Positions 1 to 12,479 of a DNA stretch of 64,000 nucleotides are shown piece after piece. The stretch spans positions 263,673-327,672 of the forward strand of contig ML977016.1 of the NCBI GenBank assembly GCA_010015675.1. The letters run 5' to 3'. This DNA comes from Byssothecium circinans (taxonomy: Eukaryota; Ascomycota; Dothideomycetes; Pleosporales; Massarinaceae). The number at the start of each line of letters is the position of its first letter. Within the stretch, counting starts at the first letter, position 1. The position numbers were made by a program, and so were the translations under genes. The notes under the pieces are model-generated. The model did no database searches and was not told the DNA's origin. It saw only the letters and a program-made list of their open reading frames with translations.

Positions 1-268
1 TTGACGCGAAATTTCGTATCATCTCTCTTGTAGGTGGCAAGTGACGCGCTGTGAGTCCTTGTATGTATTTAACAAGCTCTGCCTCTTGTTGTGGAGTAAG
101 CTTTTGTTGCGTTGTTGCTTGAGTCGTTCGCGATGATTGGATCTGCTTATGCCGCCGCGATAGGGTAATACGGTTAACATGATAGTCTGCTGCAATTTTG
201 GTATATGTAAAAGGTTCTCCTGGCTCTAGCGCTTCGATAGCTTCAATTGCAGCCTCAATTGACCCCAT
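1..268 (-). CDS. Pogo/Fot1-type transposase, N-terminal part, cut by window edge
   Basis: Reading the minus strand from an ATG at 268 gives 89 codons without a stop up to the window edge. The product starts MGSIEAAIEAIEALEPGEPF and has a psq-type helix-turn-helix (about residues 5-45, including YTKIAADYHVNRITLSRRHK). A second DNA-binding segment follows, with PQQEAELVKYIQGLTARHLP and PTREMIRNFA. These motifs are typical of the N-terminus of fungal Tc1/mariner elements of the pogo/Fot1 group (HTH_psq plus CENP-B-like Tc5 HTH). The protein would bind the element's ends and catalyse cut-and-paste transposition. The DDE catalytic domain lies outside the window, so integrity cannot be judged. The part seen has no stop or frameshift, so the copy may be young. 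Confidence 0.85.
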   Translation of the reverse strand, partial: MGSIEAAIEAIEALEPGEPFTYTKIAADYHVNRITLSRRHKQIQSSRTTQATTQQKLTPQQEAELVKYIQGLTARHLPPTREMIRNFAS

Positions 269-380
269 AATGATTGAGTTATGACGCGTTCAAGTTTGAG
301 TTGTTTTGGTGTTGCGCGATCGTTGCGCGAACATGATCGTTGCGTGCACGGACACGTTATCACTAGCGTGACCATGACGA
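1..380 (-). mobile_element. End of a Fot1/pogo-like DNA transposon
   Basis: This covers the transposase 5' part plus its outer flank. Outside the start codon there is a GC-rich subterminal stretch with two direct copies of GATCGTTGCG at 318-327 and 335-344, and then GTGCACGGACACGTTATC. Such subterminal repeats next to a terminal inverted repeat are common in this family. The exact terminus and the TA target duplication cannot be fixed because the other end is outside the window; 380 is only an estimate. Confidence 0.5.
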
Positions 381-518
381 AGCAGAGTTTAATCCATCCT
401 CAAACCATGATGATGATGACTGAGACCCATCAACACGAACTTTTGATTAAGATATCACCTGAATCAATCTGTTATAATACACATGTTAACCCTACATGCC
501 GTATTCAGTTGTCTACTA

Positions 519-2272
519 TCAGACCTTGATCTGCTTCTTTCGCCACATGATCAATGTCCCGATGATCTGTCCTGCAGCTAAGCCAGCAAGTATTCTCATC
601 TGGACATTGTACCCATCCGAAAAAGTGAGTAAGACTTGTTCCCGCACCTGTACCGGAAGGAATGCGATGTTCTGTGCTGAGTCGAGCACCTTATCGAGTT
701 GTACGGACGAGAGGATCGGGTCGAGTCGCGAGCGCAGTAAGCCGTGCATGACAGTATTGACAATGGATAGTCCGATGGCACCGCCCATGATACGGAATTG
801 GGTTATTGCACCCATCGCAACCGCGTTATCCTGTTCAGAAACGCAGAAGGGCGTCATGAGTGTCAGGAGCGAGATGTTGGTGCCGCAGCCGAAACCTGCG
901 ATAACCTGGTAGCCATACTGCGCTTTACTGATTGTGGTGGACGCGGGAAGAGTGCCGAGTAACGAGAAGCCGATGATTTGTAGGCAGGATGCCCCCAGTA
1001 CGAGATAGATTGGTGGGACGCCCTTTTTTGCAACAAGTGCAGTGATGATGGAGGAGATTGGAGCTGCACCAGTGTATGCCATGACCCGAACGCCGGCTGC
1101 TATCGGCGAAAGACCGTGAACGATCTGAAAGCGTTGAGGGAGCTGAAAGACACCGGCGATCCAGACAGCGCCGAGGGAGAGGGCATTGCTGTATTTCAAG
1201 TCAGTCTCGTGTGCATCTACAAGGTGTAGACTTGGCTTCGGGGGCACTTACATGGTCATTCCGAGCCAGATCCTGCTCGTAAAGAAACGCCATGGGAACA
1301 CAGGCTCGGTGACAGAGCGACTGAGTGTGACACGGCGTTCCCAGAATACAAAGATAACCCACAGCACAGCAGAGACGCAGAGAAGGACGATGACAAAGGC
1401 ACTTTTCCATCCATAATCCAGCCCAGCTTCTTCTAGAGCAGCGACGAGAGCCAGCGTGGCAACGATCAGGAGGATACCGCCTAGAAAATCGACTCGCGCA
1501 ATGTTCTGCTTAGACATGAGCGTCTTGAACGTCCGGCGCGGTGCATGTGGGTTTCCATGGTTAGGGAAATTTCTCGGAATACACAAGACAATCACCAAGA
1601 GGATGGGCACTGCTGCCGGGACATTCAGCAAGAAAACCCATCTCCAGGTTGTGTTATCCGCGATGGCTCCACCGACGATAGGGCCCGCAATCATGCTCGA
1701 CGAGAAGATCAAACTAATGAAGCCAGTGAGCGGGGCATATTTTTCCTTAGGAACCAGCTCAAGGCAAATGGCAGTGGGCACAGCGAAGCATCCTCCGCCG
1801 CCCATGCCCTGGAAGGCGCGGAAGACGATGAGTTGAGTGATGGTTTGAGCGGCACCACATGCTGCGGAGAAGATGGTGAAGATGAGCAGTGCGATGCAGA
1901 AGAGTAGTTTCCGGCCAAATATATCGGACAGTTTGGCGAAAATAATGAGGAAGCCGACATAGCCAAGCAGATACGATGATACGACCCAAGCACTGTGATC
2001 GAGCCCGCCAAGGTCGTCTGTGATGCCGATGAGAGCGGTGGTGACAACAGGGATCTCGAGATTGGTCAGAAAAAGAGAAAGGGCGATACTGCCAGCTGTC
2101 AGTCACGATGCAGATGCGCGCGCGGGGAGCGCGATGGCAGGCCAAGCAATGGGACATGGGGATAGACATACGCCGCTACAATGAGATGGAAGCGGATTCC
2201 TGTCAGATAATGGATATCAGTGGCGCCACCGCGCTCGCTGTTTTCACTTCGTGCCAAAGAACTGTCGGTCAT
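519..2272 (-). CDS. MFS exporter, DHA2 (14-TM drug:H+ antiporter) type, flanking the PKS
   Basis: Predicted plasma-membrane proton antiporter, likely exporting the neighbouring cluster's product. Three exons: 2272-2172, 2088-1252 and 1188-519. The introns are 83 nt (donor GTATGT) and 63 nt (donor GTAAGT). The spliced product is 535 residues. TM1 starts HLIVAAIALSLFLTNLEIPV across intron 1. The MFS signature AKLSDIFGRK follows TM2, and the antiporter motif C region reads SMIAGPIVGGAIADNTTWRW. Later hydrophobic segments fit 14 helices, and the C-terminus is short and basic (WRRKKQIKV). An in-frame ATG at 2338 would add 22 residues; I chose 2272 because the cytosolic leader is then of ordinary length. 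It is transcribed divergently from the PKS. Family assignment is firm; the substrate is inferred from position only. Confidence 0.85.
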
Positions 2273-3266
2273 CTTATCCGCGGAGGCAGCTACAGGGCCA
2301 AGAGCGATCTTGTCGCTTTCTTGTCTTGCGTGCAACATGTCGTCGCCCATCAGATCGCCAACAAAGTGAATACAGAAAATGGATTTGGCTCCGAGCCGTC
2401 GCAACTTAACTGACGGCAGGAGCAAGAGAAGGATGGAAGTATTGGTCCCACAAGATGTGATGTGAACCCTTGCATGCCCAATATTACACAAAGAGGGGAT
2501 TGTGTTTCGCAGGGGTATAGTTGGTTGGTACCCGGAACCTTGCCTGAATCCGCTCGCTTGAGTGGTCGATGCGACTATGCCGCACATACACTGCGACAGG
2601 GTTTAGTCCGCGGAGGCAATTTCCCAGACTAGTGTTAGAAACGGTTATGTAAACGTCTATAAACTAGCTAATGGGCAGCCGTCGATGTATGACTGACGTT
2701 CGAGTTGTTTTAAGACGGCGGAATGCCTTTGCGGTCTGCTGCTTACCTGTGGCAGTGTAGTTTTCGGTACTTCGCTTCCGCCGCACCCGATCCTCTACAA
2801 TATGAAGACAAGCTGAAAATGGGACGAAAAGCGGCAACTCAGCCAATGCCCAGCCTACCTCTGGAACATGGCCCCACCGTACTCTTATCACAGTACAAAC
2901 CGAGAATGAGTCCCAGGCTCCAACGCGAGCACCGACCTTTGAGGCTTAGCATTCGCCCACAAGCCCTGCCTGTAATTACAACTGAGCTGGTTACATTCTG
3001 CTGCACATGTCTACGCCACGTGTATGCATATATATCTGCATGTCAGCCCCGGGGGGTCTGTTAATTTATCTCTCTGACGCGGTACCACACCCTCGGCCTT
3101 CTATCGTAATCACACTTCCACATGGCACGCAAACTTGTTTGCCTTTCCGATCCGTCGTTGTCACATTTAGCCAAACGCGCATCAACAGCCTGAGTGGTGT
3201 TGTGACACGCAGGCAAACCAATCCCCTCCCCTCGGTTTCATACCGAGACATAGAAACTCTCAAATC
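2273..3266. promoter_or_regulatory. Divergent promoter region between MFS exporter and PKS
   Basis: This stretch of about 1 kb has no supported gene. It separates the two divergent start codons and so should carry both promoters. A TATATA run lies near 3029, about 240 bases before the PKS start. A palindromic CCGCGG within TCCGCGGAGGCA lies near 2607-2618, and the same 12-mer recurs at about 2277-2288, just upstream of the exporter ATG. CGG-type half sites are typical of Zn2Cys6 regulators, but no site is proven. Confidence 0.4.
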
Positions 3267-6200
3267 ATGGAGCCCATTGCTATCGTGGGTTTGGCCCTAA
3301 AGTTCCCCGGGGATGGAGACTCCGAGGACGGGCTGTGGCAGGTTTTGATGGAGCAAAAGTGCACAATGAGTGAATGGCCAGCAGACAGACTGAACATTGA
3401 TGCTTTCTACAGCGCGAGCCGCAAAGAAAAGAGTTCAGTAAGACCCCTGTACCGAACTGCCTGAGGAATGTCACTGACGCACTGGAAAGATAGCCGGTCG
3501 GGGTGTACACTTCCTCAAGGACGATCCCATCCAGTTCGATGCGCCCTTCTTCTCCATTACGGCAACCGAAGCTGCATCTCTGGACCCGCAGCAACGTGGC
3601 ATGCTGGAGACGACGTACAGGGCCCTAGAAAATGGTACGTATTCTACCCCCTCTCAGCCTTGCGCGAGATGTCGTGTCGCCTGATGCTAACCACGTGATG
3701 GTTCTTCTAGCTGGCGTTCCGATGGAAGCTTTGCGCGGCTCTAGCACAGGCGTGTACACTGGTTCCATGTGCGATGATTACAAGCTGGTCCTTTCCCAGG
3801 ATCTCGAGCGAAGTCCCAAATACAGTGCAAACGGCGCTTCCCTCAGCATGCTGGCCAATCGCATCAGCTGGTTCTTTGATCTGACTGGCCCCAGCATTAA
3901 CCTAGATTCCGCATGTTCGAGCAGTCTCATGGCCCTTGACTTTGCGTGCCAAGGCCTCCGGGGTGGAGACACAAGCATGGTAAGCATTCCTCCCCATAAC
4001 TCCTCTGCCTTGTTGGTCTTACATGTGCTGATCGATCAACAGGCCTTGGTTGGCGGTGCTAACCTTCTATTGGCTTTGGACAGCTCAATTTCCATGTCTC
4101 GTATGGGCTTTACGTCGCCTGACAGCAGGTGCTTTAGCTTCGATGACCGCGCCAACGGATATGCGCGCAGTGAAGGGTTTGGTGTCGTCGTTCTGAAACG
4201 TCTAAGTGACGCCGTAAGGAACAATGATACTATCCGAGCCGTCATCCGCTCCACAGGTTCCAATCAAGATGGTCGTACTCCTGGCATTACTCAACCGAGT
4301 AAAGAGAACCAGGCAAAGCTCATCCGAGCCACTTATGAGAAAGCCGGTCTGGATCCTGGTGCGACTCGATACTTTGAAGCTCACGGTGCGGCCCCCAAAG
4401 CGTATTCATCGTTACTGTTGCTGACTTGTTGCGAGGTACGGGCACTCCTGTCGGTGATCCGATCGAGGCTGCTGCCATCGGTAGCGTGTTCCACTCATAT
4501 CGATCCCCATCCAATCCACTCTACATGTAAGTCATCCAGAAGCTTTTCCCCTGTCCGATATCAGTGATGCTGATCCTACTGTAGTGGCGCTTTGAAGTCA
4601 AACTTTGGTCATCTCGAAGGCGCTTCTGGTATCGCTGGTATCATCAAGACCGTCTTAGTGCTGGAGAAGGGCATCATACCTCCGAACACAAACTTCAAAA
4701 ACGTCAACCCAAAGATAAGAGCTGACTTGCTGAATCTTACATTCCCTACCAAGGGTATACCATGGCCATCAGATGGCCTGCGTCGAGCTTCAGTGGTAAG
4801 CATACCCCGTTCTCGCTTCACCAATTGAGAAGAACTTTTGGAGGCTAATGTGACACGTGACTAAAAGAATTCCTTTGGGTTTGGTGGATCTAACGCACAT
4901 GCTGTTCTTGATGATGCATGCAGTGTGCTCAAGGCCCGCGGACTCGAAGGACATCACTCTACTTCTGTCCCTATCTTGACAAGATTGGAAACCAACGGTC
5001 CTGATGGCTCCGACACCGTACAAGAAACTCATAGCGTTAATGAAGCAAATGGTGCCAACGGTAATCGCCACTCACATCACATGAATAGTGATGGCGATGG
5101 CAACATCAACTGGTACGGTAACGGTATTGGAAATGCAAGCACAGCAACCTCAAAACTCCTCATGTGGACTGCCGCCGACAAGGAAGCCGTAACACGGATA
5201 GTCTCCGACTATGCCTCCTACCACTCAAAGTACCTATCCTCAGTATCCAAGGAAGCAGACTACCTCCACCATCTGGCATACACACTTTCCCTTCGTCGAA
5301 CCCAACACGCATGGCGCGCTTTTGCTGTTGTGTCATCTTCTGACCAGCTGCCGGATCTCTCACAACTCATAACAGCGCCAGTTCGCATGGCTAGAGAGGG
5401 TGGTATTATCTTTGCATTTACCGGGCAGGGCGCACAATATGCTGGCATGGGAAAAGAACTAATGCAGTGGCCTGTTTTCAATAAGACTTTGACGGAATTC
5501 GACAACGTTCTAGGTGGGCTGAGTTGCGAGTGGTCCGTCTTTGGTAAGTCTTTCTTATAGACCCGGTTCGTTTAAGCAGTGCTAAACAACCCCACTCAAG
5601 AAATTCTCGACGATGCTGCCAAAATCGGAGAGCCCGAGTATAGCCAGCCACTATGCAGCGCAATCCAGATAGCTTTGGTAGAACTTCTTCGGAGCTTCGG
5701 AATTGTACCTGCTGCTGTTGTTGGGCACTCATCCGGAGAAATAGCTGCTGCGTAGGTAACATCGTTCCCAAGCTTAAGGCCCCAAGCTAACAGTGGGTAT
5801 CATAGATATACCGTTGGCGCCATTTCTCTTGCCTCTGCCGTGCGCATCTCCTATTACAGAGGCCTAGGTGCAAGCAGACTATGTCGCTCCACTTTTGGCT
5901 ACCGAGGCTCCATGCTGGCGGTGGGTCTTTCAGAAAATGAGATCCAACCGTACCTCTCAGCGTACAGCAGACTTTCGGTCGCATGCATCAACAGTCCCCT
6001 CAATGTTACCATTGCTGGCGATAAGGAGCAGATCGTAGCTCTGCAAGCTGATCTCGAATCGGACAGTGTCTTCTGTCGAGAGCTCAAGACGGGCGTGGCG
6101 TATCACTCTGTTCAGATGGAGGATGCAGCGGAGGAGTACCGTGCTTCCATTCAGGGCCTTGAACCGGGCCACAGCCCAAGCCCGTCAGTCTCCATGGTAT

Positions 6201-9200
6201 CTTCGGTCACTGGTGATGTTGTGGCATCTGCAGCACTGCTCCGGGATCCCAATTACTGGGTCCGGAATATGGTGTCGCCAGTACGCTTCTCGGAGGCTCT
6301 TTCGAAGCTTGCTTCTCGTCCCAAGACACGAAGAAAGCTAGGTCAGAAAAGCCATCTTGACTTCCAAGACATTGTTGAAGTGGGCCCACACGCGGCGCTG
6401 CAGCGACCGATTGAGGAAGTGCTCAAAAGCGCTAAGCGCCAAATGCGATACACGACTGCTCTTTCACGTTTCCAGCCTGCATCTCATCAAGTCCTGACAT
6501 TGGCCGGACGTTTGTTCTGCTCGGGCTACAGCATTTCTCTCGAGAACGTGAATAACATCGACGTCACACAGCCTCAGAAGAACCGTCACTTGGTGCACTT
6601 GCCACTGTATAACTTCAGTCGAACGCACCGCCACTGGGAAGAAAGCAAGTTGAGCGAATCGCTTCGCCTCCGCCAGCACTTCCCACGGACACTTCTCGGC
6701 GCCCCTGTGCCAGATTGGAACCCGTTGGAAGCAAAATGGCGTCGTTATCTCTCACACAAAGACCATTCATGGCTTCTGGACCACAAGATCGATGGCTCAG
6801 CGGTCCTTCCAGCAACAGGAATGGTTTCGATAGCGCTCGAGGCAGCGCATCAGACAGCAAATCCCGAGCAAGTCATCACGGGGTACTGGATCAAAGAAGC
6901 CAATTTTTACAATGCGATAGTCATTCCAGCAGATGAGGAAGATTTCGCCGAGATCGAAACTTTCCTTCGACCATCGGCCACTGGATCCGCCCTTTCGGAA
7001 GTTCGGATATGCGTGCGATCTGGCGACCAGTGGACAGACGCGTGCCGTGTCAGTGTGCAGGTCGAATACCGCTCGTCACGCCCAGAGAACGCGGATGCCA
7101 ACGAAGCGGCGCTCAGGTCAAAGTCCACGCAGGAGCGTCATACGCAAGTCGCTTCGCAGTGTAGCAAAGTGGTCGATCGCGAAACACTGTACAAAACATA
7201 CGACAAAATGGGCCTCCAATACGGTCCTACATTCAGAAACCTGACCAACGCGACATGGAATGGGAGCAATGCTGCGGTAGCTGACGTTCGACTCCTACCT
7301 CGCCGGGCTGCGTCTGTGGAAAACGAAGCTGACACATTTCTCGTTCACCCTGGAACGCTGGACGCCATTGTGCATCTTAGTTTTGTTCCTTTGACCCAGG
7401 GTGGAACGCAAGTGTTCAAAACGGCAATGCCTACACGTATTTGCGACGCATGGCTTGCCAATGTCGATTCGCGCAACGTGGGAACAGATACGTTCTGGCG
7501 CGCCACTGTGACGGCGTCGTGCAACGGTTTCAAGAAGATTGAAGGGCGCTTCACCGTTCTGGACCAAGACAACAATGTTGTCGTCTCTATTGGGAGGATG
7601 GAGTCAAGCACTGTTGTCCGTGACGATGAGGAAACGGCAGTGGCTAATCGACTGTGTTTTGGGCTGGATTTGCAGCCTGACTTCGATATGCTGGAGCCGG
7701 CGCAGGTTGCCTCGCTCGATGTCCAAAACTTTATGAAACTCATGTCGCACAAGAATCCTGCGCTGAGGATTCTCGAAATCAACGTTGGACGCGGAGAAGT
7801 GACCACGGCTGCCTTGGCCGGCGTCTCGCAAATGCGCAGCGAAGATATGAGGCCATTTGCCCGCTACCTTGCCACAGAAAAAAACAAGGAAGCGCTTGAG
7901 AGGGCACGGGAGAGCTTCGATAAGGCGATTGATGCGAATCTCGTAAAGTTTTCCGTACTGGACTTCAGCAAAGATCCGGTGGATCAGGGCGTCAAGGCTG
8001 GCAGTTTCGACATCGTCCTCTACTCTGGACCATCCCTTGCTGGAGAGAGTACGGAAAGAGAGATTGCGAACGCTCGCAAGCTGCTAGCTGTTGATGGTCT
8101 ACTTGTGGAAGTTCGTGAAGAGCAACGCATCGCAGTTTCCAAAGGATCCAGAGAAACCGCTCCAACCCGGCACGACAAGATACTAATTCTTGTGCAAAAC
8201 AATGTCGAGATGCGAAACGTGGCCATGAGATTACAGTCCATGCTGATCAAGAGCGGCTGTCCCTCTTGCGAGGTTGTAAGCCTTGATACTTTGCACTCTC
8301 GACAAGATCTCGATGATCGCAGTTTCATCTGTCTGGAAGAAGCGGGCAAATCTCTCCTCAGCGAACTTGATGAAGCCTCATTCAATACCCTCAAATTTAT
8401 GCTCTCACAAGGAAAAGGAATGCTTTGGGTCACACAAGCCGCCAAAAATTCTTCCTCATGGCCTGATACCCAGATGATAGCCGGTCTCGCCCGCGTCCTC
8501 CGCTCTGAAAATCCGGCTAGGTTGTTTGTGACGCTCTCACTCGAGGATGAGCAAATGGATACCGAGTCGATAGTCCGACATATCGTGCAAGTTTCGGCCA
8601 AATGCGATTCCTCGATATTTTCCCCGAACACTTCAGAGGTCGAATATGTGCTCCAAGACGGTAAAATGCACACGCGCCGCGTTGTAGAGTCCACAGATCT
8701 TGATCAATACATCCATGAGCAGACGAATGCACAGCTCAAGCGGCGCACGATCAAGGAAGCAGGACCACTCGCACTCGGCGTCGGTACGCCAGGTGTCCTC
8801 GACTCTCTCCGCTTCGTTAGTGACAAGAGATCTGCGCATCCGCTCGGACCCTCAGAGGTCGAATTGGAAGTTCGTGCCGTGGGTCTCAACTTCAAGGATC
8901 TGCTCACTGCTCTGGGAAAAGTTGAGGATGATCGCTTTGGTGTCGAGTGCTCTGGCGTGGTGCTCCGTGTCGGCACACAGTGCCCTGCAAATCTTCAGCC
9001 CGGTGATCGCGTGTTCGCCCTCAATATTGGATGCATGAAGACACATATACGGTGTCATGCCGACACCGTGTTTAAGATTCCCGACGACATGAGCTTCGAG
9101 TATGCAGCCGCATTTCCTGCCGTTGGCGTCACGGCGTACTATGGGCTCATCGAAATGGCACGCTTGGAGAAGGGTGAAAGCGTTCTCATACATGCAGGTG

Positions 9201-11024
9201 CAGGTGGAACAGGGCAGTTCTGTATCCAGATTGCGCAAGCCGTGGGAGCGGAGGTGTATGCCACTGTCAGTTCTGAAAGCAAGCGGGAACTCCTTAGGAC
9301 GCGATATGGACTATCGGATGACCACATCTTTTACAGCCGAAACACTTCGTTCGCCGAGGCCACCAAGCGAGCCACCAATGGCAGAGGCGTAGATGTGCTG
9401 GTCAATTCTCTCGGCGGTGACAGCCTGGTCGCATCGTGGGAAACCATGGCGCCTTTTGGCCGCTTCGTCGAACTTGGCAAAGCAGACATCATTGCTAACA
9501 ACTCACTGCCGATGCAGAGTTTCGCGAAGAATGTGTCGTTTATCGCTGTCAATATCGACTTCGCCGTCGATCATAAACCGCAGCTAATCAAACGAATGAC
9601 GACATCGCTCATGGAAATGATGAGTGAGAAAGGGCTTACGGTGCCGCATCCCCTACAGGCATACAGCTTCTCCAAAGCAGAGGATGCATTTAGGCACATG
9701 CAGAGCGGGAAGAGTACGGGCAAGATCGTGCTCACGTGCCAGCCGGCGGATGTTGTGCAGGTAAGCTTGTGCTCGAGTCCAAGCTGTGATGGCTGGTACT
9801 GACTTACGATAGACATATATGCCTACGCCCTCAACATGGACCTTCCCCCAAGACGCAACATACCTCATTGCCGGTGGTCTGGGTGGTCTCGGTCGCAGCG
9901 CTGCTCGCTGGATGGCAGACAAAGGCGCAAAGAATCTAATTCTCCTCAGTCGATCTGGCCCATCCTCCACACCAGCACAAAAGCTGGTGAAAGAGCTGTG
10001 GGACATGGGTGTACGTGTTGAGGCATATGAATGCGACGTTTCAAACGCCTCAGCCCTACGCCAAGTGCTCGACTTCTGCTCAGTAATAATGCCGCCCATC
10101 AAAGGCTGTATCCAAGGGACCATGGTTCTTCGTGACGCGCTGTTCGAGAACATGACCTTCTCGGAGTGGACTGCGAGTCTGGCTTCCAAGCGATTGGCAT
10201 CTTGGAATCTGCACACACTTCTTCCGTCCGGCCTATCCTTCTTCATCTTCCTCTCCTCACTATCCGGTGTCGCAGGCACAGTTGGTCAAGGCAATTATGC
10301 CGCTGGAAATGTGTTCCAGGACGCTTTAGCTGAGTACCGGAATCGTCAAGGCGAGGCTGCCGTAAGTCTCGACCTAGGTGTCATGGGCGGCGTAGGTGTC
10401 ATCGCAGAAAAGGACGAGTACGCGCAGCACCGTAGCGGCCTTGGTGGCATGCTACAAGTCGTCGAGGAGAGGGATTTCCACGCCATACTGGATTACTACT
10501 GTCAGAGCGGGAGCGGCTCCATGGAGAAGAAGGGGCAAGGCCAATCGCTCTTTGGGCTCCCCACTGCTCGCCACCGCGCAAAAGCCTCTGCTCATGGCGA
10601 TGGCTTTGACCTCCTCTCTCAGCCAATGTTCTCTCTGCTGGGCCATCTCGACACCGACGAAGCATCAGCGCACGCCTCAAATTCCTCGGACTCTTCAGAT
10701 GCCCCCAACTATGCGCATCTCTTCGCAACGGCGGCATCTCCGGCAGCCGCTTCTTCCATCGTCACGCTGTCTCTGACACACAAGGTCTCCCGTGCTATCT
10801 CCATACCAGCGCCGGATATCGACACCAGCAAGCCGCTGTATTCATATGGTGTGGACTCCCTTGTAGCCGTTGAGTTGAGAAACTGGCTTGCGAGAGAATT
10901 CGGAGCGAATATTGCCGTGTTTAGACTTATGGGGGCTAGGGATCTGGAATCTGTTGGGGGTATGGTTGTTGAAGCTGTGGATTGGGAGAAGAAGTATAAT
11001 AAGAGCGAGAGGAGTGGCGAGTAA
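3267..11024 (+). CDS. Highly reducing type I polyketide synthase (KS-AT-DH-truncated MT-ER-KR-ACP)
   Basis: Iterative cytosolic megasynthase that condenses malonyl units and reduces each beta-keto group. Ten exons: 3267-3437, 3490-3634, 3711-3979, 4043-4385, 4436-4526, 4585-4795, 4868-5543, 5601-5751, 5806-9760 and 9813-11024. The product is 2407 residues. KS (about 1-430) has the active Cys 174 in DSACSSS, EAHGTGT (across intron 4) and [10 protein letters not shown] has GHSSGE with Ser 679. DH has [10 protein letters not shown] (His 1012) and partner Asp 1205. A shortened methyltransferase remnant lies near 1302-1465, followed by a structural pseudo-KR. ER (about 1680-1995) has [10 protein letters not shown] has GGLGGLGRS and the NYAAGN active site. 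ACP has GVDS with Ser 2353. No thioesterase or reductase release domain is present, so an outside enzyme or hydrolysis must release the chain. An Asn/Gly/His-rich insert separates KS from AT. Family certain; product unknown. Confidence 0.95.
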
Positions 11025-11553
11025 GCTTGTTGAACTGGAGACGAGGTGGGAGCTGTTGTGATTGATTATGGAGGATTTTACTTTGAGGCATGGAGGGTTT
11101 GGTTTTCACCACTTTCGTAGTATTGAGAACTTGTTTGGCTGTATTTGGCGGGGGTTGCTTGTTATATGTACGGATTTCAGTTTTTTTGCACTGCTGTTTA
11201 TTTAAATCTTTTACCTCCACCTGTTTCTGCGTTTTAGTAGCTATTGTAAATGGTTGACTTGAGAGACTATGATATTTTTGGCCGCTCTATTAGTCATTTG
11301 GTTTAGCGAAGAGTTCCAGCGAAATGTCGATGTAGGATTTTGAAACAAAGAGGACTCAGGTCCAGTGTAGACATTTTTCAATTAGAGCAGTAAGCCTCAT
11401 CTACATGTACTGCATACACGAAAAGTGTTTCGCTGTAAAGGTGCATGTGTGTCCGCCACGTAATGAACAGGAAATCGCCCCTTTACGACTTCCAAGTATC
11501 AAGCCCAGTTCCATGGATCATTTGAGAATCCTAATTAAAATCAGCATCTCCAA
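11025..11553. other. Intergenic between convergent PKS and SDR
   Basis: The two genes converge here, so this stretch should hold both 3' ends. It is AT-rich with T-runs (for example near 11180). I see no gene, repeat or RNA structure in it. Confidence 0.5.
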
Positions 11554-12479
11554 TCACAACAACCTTTTCTTTAGAATAAAACTTACCATAACCTCAAGCG
11601 GCACAGCCACATTAGTAGTGCCTTGCCTAACATTCTCCGCATGCACTCCATACCAGAACTTCCCAGATTTACCCTTCTCAATCTCATCCACAACTCCTTT
11701 GGCATACTCAAGAGTATCCATCCTGGCCAGACCGTCACCGCCTTTTGCCCTGTGGATAATAACTTCCTCTACTTCTTTGTAGAGTGATCCCTCCGGGAGT
11801 TTGAGGTCATCAAAGTATGTTTGGCCCGCGGATTTCACAGCGCCGGTTACTACACTTAAGACACTTACGCCAAGGGGAGCGAGTTCGAGACGAAGCGTGT
11901 CAGCCACGACCTCAATGGCGCGCTTGGATGAGGCGTAGAGACCTTTAAATATCAGAATACGACTTTGTTGAAGACACAAGAAACGTACCCATCCACGGAG
12001 TGTTCACGTATCCAGAGATTGACGTAATAAACGTGACCTGACCCTTTGCCTATACCATGCAATTGATTAGTCCCAACCAAACATGTCTCTGGAGATCTTC
12101 ATACCTTGATCAGCAACGGCGCGAACGCCTGGGTGACTGAAAGCGGGGCGAAGTAGTTGGTTTCAAAGAGATCGCGGACGGCATCAACCTCCGCATCTAG
12201 AATGGGCATGAAGTGGTTCCTCGCAGCGTTGTTGATGAGGTGGTCGAGCTTGCCATCCGTAGCCTTCGTGACGGTCTCTACAGCGGCCTTGATGTCGGCT
12301 GGCTTCGTGACGTCCAGCACAATTGGAGTGACGTTGTCCAGACCTTCTAGCCACTTCATTTTGGCGAGGTTCCGAGCTGCGGCGAAGACGTGGTATCCGC
12401 GTTCGTGGAACACTTTTGCCAGGGCGCTGCCGATGCCATTGTCGCTGCAGCCTGTGATGAGGACGGTTTTGGAGGCCAT
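11554..12479 (-). CDS. Classical short-chain dehydrogenase/reductase (AYR1-like)
   Basis: NAD(P)H-dependent oxidoreductase, 274 residues, in three exons: 12479-12105, 12049-11989 and 11942-11554. Introns are 55 and 46 nt. The Rossmann cofactor motif is TGCSDNGIG near residue 10, followed by LDV (about 57) and INNAA (about 85). The catalytic set fits Ser 135 (TSISGY), Tyr 148 and Lys 152 (YASSK). The overall pattern resembles fungal 1-acyl-dihydroxyacetone-phosphate reductase-like SDRs, a group often recruited as tailoring ketoreductases. It converges on the PKS and lies next to the second exporter, so a tailoring role is plausible but inferred. Fold and catalytic residues are clear; the substrate is not. 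Confidence 0.88.

Noticed and set aside
8020..8694. 224-codon open frame antisense to the PKS
   Set aside because: Shadow of the long coding exon: Ser/Arg/Cys-rich, no domain, no promoter; the sense strand encodes the conserved PKS.
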